Positions 61,769-64,000 of a DNA stretch of 64,000 nt are shown piece after piece. How positions within the stretch are numbered: position 1 is the first letter of the stretch; each line of letters opens with the position of its first letter. The stretch spans positions 248,001 through 312,000 of the forward strand of contig CAOKAC010000002.1 of assembly GCA_948466345.1 (NCBI GenBank). Reading direction: 5' to 3'. Source of the stretch: an uncultured Clostridia bacterium. Its GTDB lineage: Bacteria > Bacillota > Clostridia > Oscillospirales > CAG-272. The notes under the pieces were generated by a model. It had not been told where the DNA came from. It ran no database searches and worked only from the letters and a program-made list of their open reading frames with translations. The position numbers were made by a program, and so were the translations under genes.

Positions 61769-62976
61769 ATAGACACTCCTGTAGATTCTTTTTCTTTTTT
61801 AGGCACACACTGAATTTCTCCCGCTCCGGTAAGGGCCAGTTTGGTACATACAGGGCCAATCAGTTCATATACAAAGGTACCGCAGAGAATCACCGCCTGA
61901 ATCGTTTCGCCGATATCCGGCAGAACCTTAGCCGCCATAAGGGAAAGACCGATGGCTACTCCTGCCTGTGGGATCAGAGTAAAACCAATATACTTTTGTA
62001 CTGTAGGCTTGGAGCGGGCAATCACCGCTCCCAGGGAAGCGCCGCCAATTTTTCCCGCCACCCGGGCCAAGATATATGCAACGCCAAGCAATCCGATTTT
62101 AGGTAGAATAAACAGATTTAATTCCGCTCCGGATATTACGAAAAACATGAGAAAAATTGGCGGTGTAACCGTATCGGCAATGTCCAGTATATCTGCGCCG
62201 TCCGGACACAAATTGATCAGCGTGGCCCCCATAAACATGCACAACAGCAGAGAGGAAAGCCCGAGCATCGTCGCCAGCGACGTTCCCATAAAGGTGAACG
62301 CCAGGGTAATAATCAACCGGTTGGAAGACTTTTTGAAAAACCGCAGGGGAATTCGGAACAAAAGCCCCAAAACAATCCCAACGCCCGCAGAACCCAGTAT
62401 CTCCACAAAGGGTTTTGCCACAGCCCATGCGATAGATGTCTCTCCGGGATGCTGCAGGGTATTCACAACAGCCATGGCAATTCCGAACGCAATCAGCGCC
62501 ACTGCGTCGTCCAGCGCTACCACACTAAGAAGCGTTTCCGTAACCGGACCTTTTGCCTTATACTGCTTCACCACCATCACAGTAGCGGCAGGCGCAGTGG
62601 CAGAAGCAATTGCGCCCAGCAGCAGAGAGACTTCTATACCAAATCCCAAAGCCAGCAGCACCGCGCACACCAAAATCATAGCGCCAAATGCCTCCAGCAA
62701 GGCGATAATCAGCGGCGCAATCCCCACTTTTTTTAGATAAGAAAAGTCAAATTCCGCACCGATGGTCAACGCAATCAGCGCCAGCGCCATTTCGGAAACC
62801 AACTCCATTTCATGCACAAATCCGGCAGGCAGAAGTCCCAGCACACATGGCCCTAGCAGCAGTCCCGCCAGCAAATATCCAGTCACATTGGGCAAGCGAA
62901 TCAGCTTCACCATCCGACCCATAATTAGTCCGGCAAACAGGATAACAGATAGATAAAACAGGATCGTAAAGGTCAA
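61765..62976 (-). CDS. Cation:proton antiporter (CPA2/KefB-like)
   Basis: 403 residues, about 12 membrane helices, Na+(K+)/H+ exchange. The patterns LPNVTGYLLAGLLLGPCVLG, ALIALTIGAEFDF and ASATAPAATVMVVKQYKAKGPVTETLLSVVALDDAVAL are conserved; the Asp-Asp pair fits the ion site. No C-terminal RCK domain is fused. It starts at TTG (62976), which overlaps the PII-like gene stop as TTGA, so the two are coupled. The upstream small protein may regulate it. Confidence 0.88.
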   Translation of the reverse strand: MTFTILFYLSVILFAGLIMGRMVKLIRLPNVTGYLLAGLLLGPCVLGLLPAGFVHEMELVSEMALALIALTIGAEFDFSYLKKVGIAPLIIALLEAFGAMILVCAVLLALGFGIEVSLLLGAIASATAPAATVMVVKQYKAKGPVTETLLSVVALDDAVALIAFGIAMAVVNTLQHPGETSIAWAVAKPFVEILGSAGVGIVLGLLFRIPLRFFKKSSNRLIITLAFTFMGTSLATMLGLSSLLLCMFMGATLINLCPDGADILDIADTVTPPIFLMFFVISGAELNLFILPKIGLLGVAYILARVAGKIGGASLGAVIARSKPTVQKYIGFTLIPQAGVAIGLSLMAAKVLPDIGETIQAVILCGTFVYELIGPVCTKLALTGAGEIQCVPKKEKESTGVSI

Positions 62977-63320
62977 AGCAGGTCCACTCCTTCCGCGGAA
63001 AGCACCGGCAGGGTAAACATAACGGCAGTGTCCGGCTGGGAAAGATCCCCCACGATTGTGCGGACCACCGCCTTTGCAGCCTCGATTTTCTCATCCTGCA
63101 AAGCCATAAAAATTGTGCGGCTGTCTTTGCGCTCGTCCATATCTCCCAATAGCCGCCGCAAGGATCCCACAATCGGATACTGCTCTATATTCTTTGCTAG
63201 AATATGTACCATCCCGGAGCTTTTCAGTACAGTGGCTCCGCCGATTCCCTGCTCCATCCAGGCGTCCAGCAGCGGACTTAGTTTTTCCGTTTTGTTTAAA
63301 ACAATCAGCAGCAATTGCAT
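62973..63320 (-). CDS. PII-like small protein, putative antiporter regulator
   Basis: 115 residues. MQLLLIVLNKTEKLSPLLDAWMEQGIGGATVLKSSGM, followed by a flexible central loop and AVMFTLPVLSAEGV, is the ferredoxin-like/PII-like layout. The uridylylation-type Tyr of classic GlnB is not evident. GGGGAGG is before the ATG at 63320. It overlaps the antiporter start by 4 nt (TTGA), suggesting it senses a nucleotide or other small signal to gate transport. Function is inferred. Confidence 0.65.
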   Translation of the reverse strand: MQLLLIVLNKTEKLSPLLDAWMEQGIGGATVLKSSGMVHILAKNIEQYPIVGSLRRLLGDMDERKDSRTIFMALQDEKIEAAKAVVRTIVGDLSQPDTAVMFTLPVLSAEGVDLL

Positions 63321-63389
63321 AATCTTTTCCTCCCCACGAACAATCCAATACTTTTCATATAGTATAGCACAAAACACCGCAAAAGTCGA

Positions 63390-63418
63390 GACAGGCGCAA
63401 GACTATCTTGCGCCTGTC
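63390..63418. terminator. Terminator-like hairpin after the feoB-associated gene
   Basis: A 13-bp stem GACAGGCGCAAGA/TCTTGCGCCTGTC with a 3-nt loop. The plus side has TCTG and six T; the minus side has a weaker TTTT. It lies just past the Cys-rich gene stop. Confidence 0.7.
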
Positions 63419-63424
63419 TGTTTT

Positions 63425-63598
63425 TTATTGGGACGTGTGGCAGGATCCGCTCATCGGACAATGCCCACAGCTTTTACCGCAGGCAGACCTGCCCCTTTTT
63501 CTACCCCTTCTCATCCCCACAATAATCCCGGCTACAACTGCAAGCAGGGTAATAGAAACAAAAATCGTTCCAATATTTGCACTGATCCATAAAAGCAT
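63425..63598 (-). CDS. FeoB-associated Cys-rich membrane protein
   Basis: 57 residues: one membrane helix (about 5-27) then a basic stretch (MRRGRKRGRS) and a Cys cluster, CGKSCGHCPMSGSC. This is the layout of the small Cys-rich proteins encoded after clostridial feoB genes; a role in iron loading or redox at the transporter has been proposed for them. GGGGAG is 9 nt before the ATG. It lies 28 nt downstream of the partial FeoB. Confidence 0.85.
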   Translation of the reverse strand: MLLWISANIGTIFVSITLLAVVAGIIVGMRRGRKRGRSACGKSCGHCPMSGSCHTSQ

Positions 63599-63626
63599 TT
63601 CTAAAAGCTCCCCTCTTAATTAATAT

Positions 63627-64000
63627 TTATGATCCTGCCTCAACCTTTTTCGTCAGTCTGGCAGCTTCCTTGTACGGACGAATGAGCATGTAAAACATCC
63701 CCACGAGAATAGCTGCTGCAATAATCAGGCCCACTACATTTGCCGTTCCCGTAAAGAGTCCGCCAAACTGGTTGATCATAAGTGCGATGATATAGGCAAA
63801 GCCGCATTGATACGCAATCGCAAACAAGGTCCATTTAGCACTGTTCATTTCCCGTTTAATGGCGCCCATCGCCGCAAAGCAGGGCGCGCACAGCAGATTG
63901 AATACAAGGAAGGAATATGCGGTGACGCCGGTAAATACACTACCCAGAGTGGCATATACATTGCCGGCGGCGCCATAGAGGATTCCCATGGTCCCCACAA
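63627..64000 (-). CDS. feoB: FeoB ferrous iron transporter, second copy (5' part outside window)
   Basis: The last ~124 residues of a FeoB: conserved C-terminal helices (LLCAPCFAAMGAIKREMNSAKWTLFAIAYQCGFAYIIALMIN) and a basic tail (YKEAARLTKKVEAGS). The frame stays open to the window edge. It differs from the 600-residue FeoB at 13.9 kb. With the Cys-rich gene downstream it forms a second iron uptake unit. Confidence 0.88.
   Translation of the reverse strand, partial: VGTMGILYGAAGNVYATLGSVFTGVTAYSFLVFNLLCAPCFAAMGAIKREMNSAKWTLFAIAYQCGFAYIIALMINQFGGLFTGTANVVGLIIAAAILVGMFYMLIRPYKEAARLTKKVEAGS

Overview
The window looks like chromosome from an anaerobic, low-to-mid GC Firmicute of the class Clostridia, probably a gut Oscillospirales/Ruminococcaceae-type organism. 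The evidence is a T-box leader, a PyrR-type pyr attenuator, a sepF-ylmH-divIVA-lspA-rluD block, FeoAB iron transport, a Re-citrate-synthase-like enzyme, PduL, QueH, and a secreted M60 mucinase-type protease with dockerin and discoidin-like modules. The genus call is inference only. I saw no rRNA, tRNA, CRISPR array, insertion sequence or prophage.

Layout. 1-4.3 kb (minus): a 2-oxoacid dehydrogenase complex in the order E2-E3-E1, with E1 an alpha/beta fusion cut by the window edge. 4.4-8.1 kb: a YhcH protein, then a DUF5107/TPR protein coupled to a DMT exporter. 8.2-13.5 kb (minus): secG, a Re-citrate-synthase-like enzyme with an EF-hand loop at its N-terminus, dxs and cinA. 13.6-26.9 kb (plus): feoAB, a DNA methyltransferase repair gene, a YhaO/YhaN nuclease-ATPase pair, an orphan HlyD-like adaptor, the yggS-sepF-ylmH-divIVA division cluster, lspA, rluD and a PRPP synthetase. 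26.9-30.6 kb: a T-box riboswitch, probably tyrosine-specific, controlling an acyl-CoA ligase and a Na+/solute symporter. 30.6-35.7 kb (minus): small cell-envelope and unknown genes, birA and a cytoplasmic GH20 hexosaminidase. 36.1-42.0 kb (minus): the complete pyrCKDFEBI operon with an attenuator leader and a terminator. 42.1-46.8 kb: pgeF, an HPr-like protein without the catalytic His, pduL, a membrane-anchored XRE regulator, a PAP2-like protein and a subgroup Ic aspartate aminotransferase. 47.0-53.4 kb (minus): a 1704-residue M60 metalloprotease with an N-terminal dockerin, followed by a cohesin-like, membrane-anchored surface protein. 53.7-59 kb: lactate dehydrogenase, malic enzyme, and two divergent membrane glycosyltransferase genes sharing an overlapping symmetric promoter. 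59-61 kb (minus): an SPFH/zinc-ribbon protein with two small membrane partners. 61.2-63.3 kb (minus): queH, a cation/proton antiporter and a PII-like protein, with 4-nt overlaps. 63.4-64 kb (minus): a second FeoB, cut by the window edge, with its Cys-rich accessory protein.

Two units stand out. The M60/dockerin gene and its cohesin-like neighbour could form a minimal self-contained surface enzyme-anchor pair. The tyrosine-type T-box ahead of a carboxylate-activating ligase and a Na+ symporter suggests scavenging of an aryl acid for tyrosine synthesis. Both readings are inferences from motifs and gene order. Many operons here have clear sigma-70-type promoters with 16-18 bp spacing, and these are listed.
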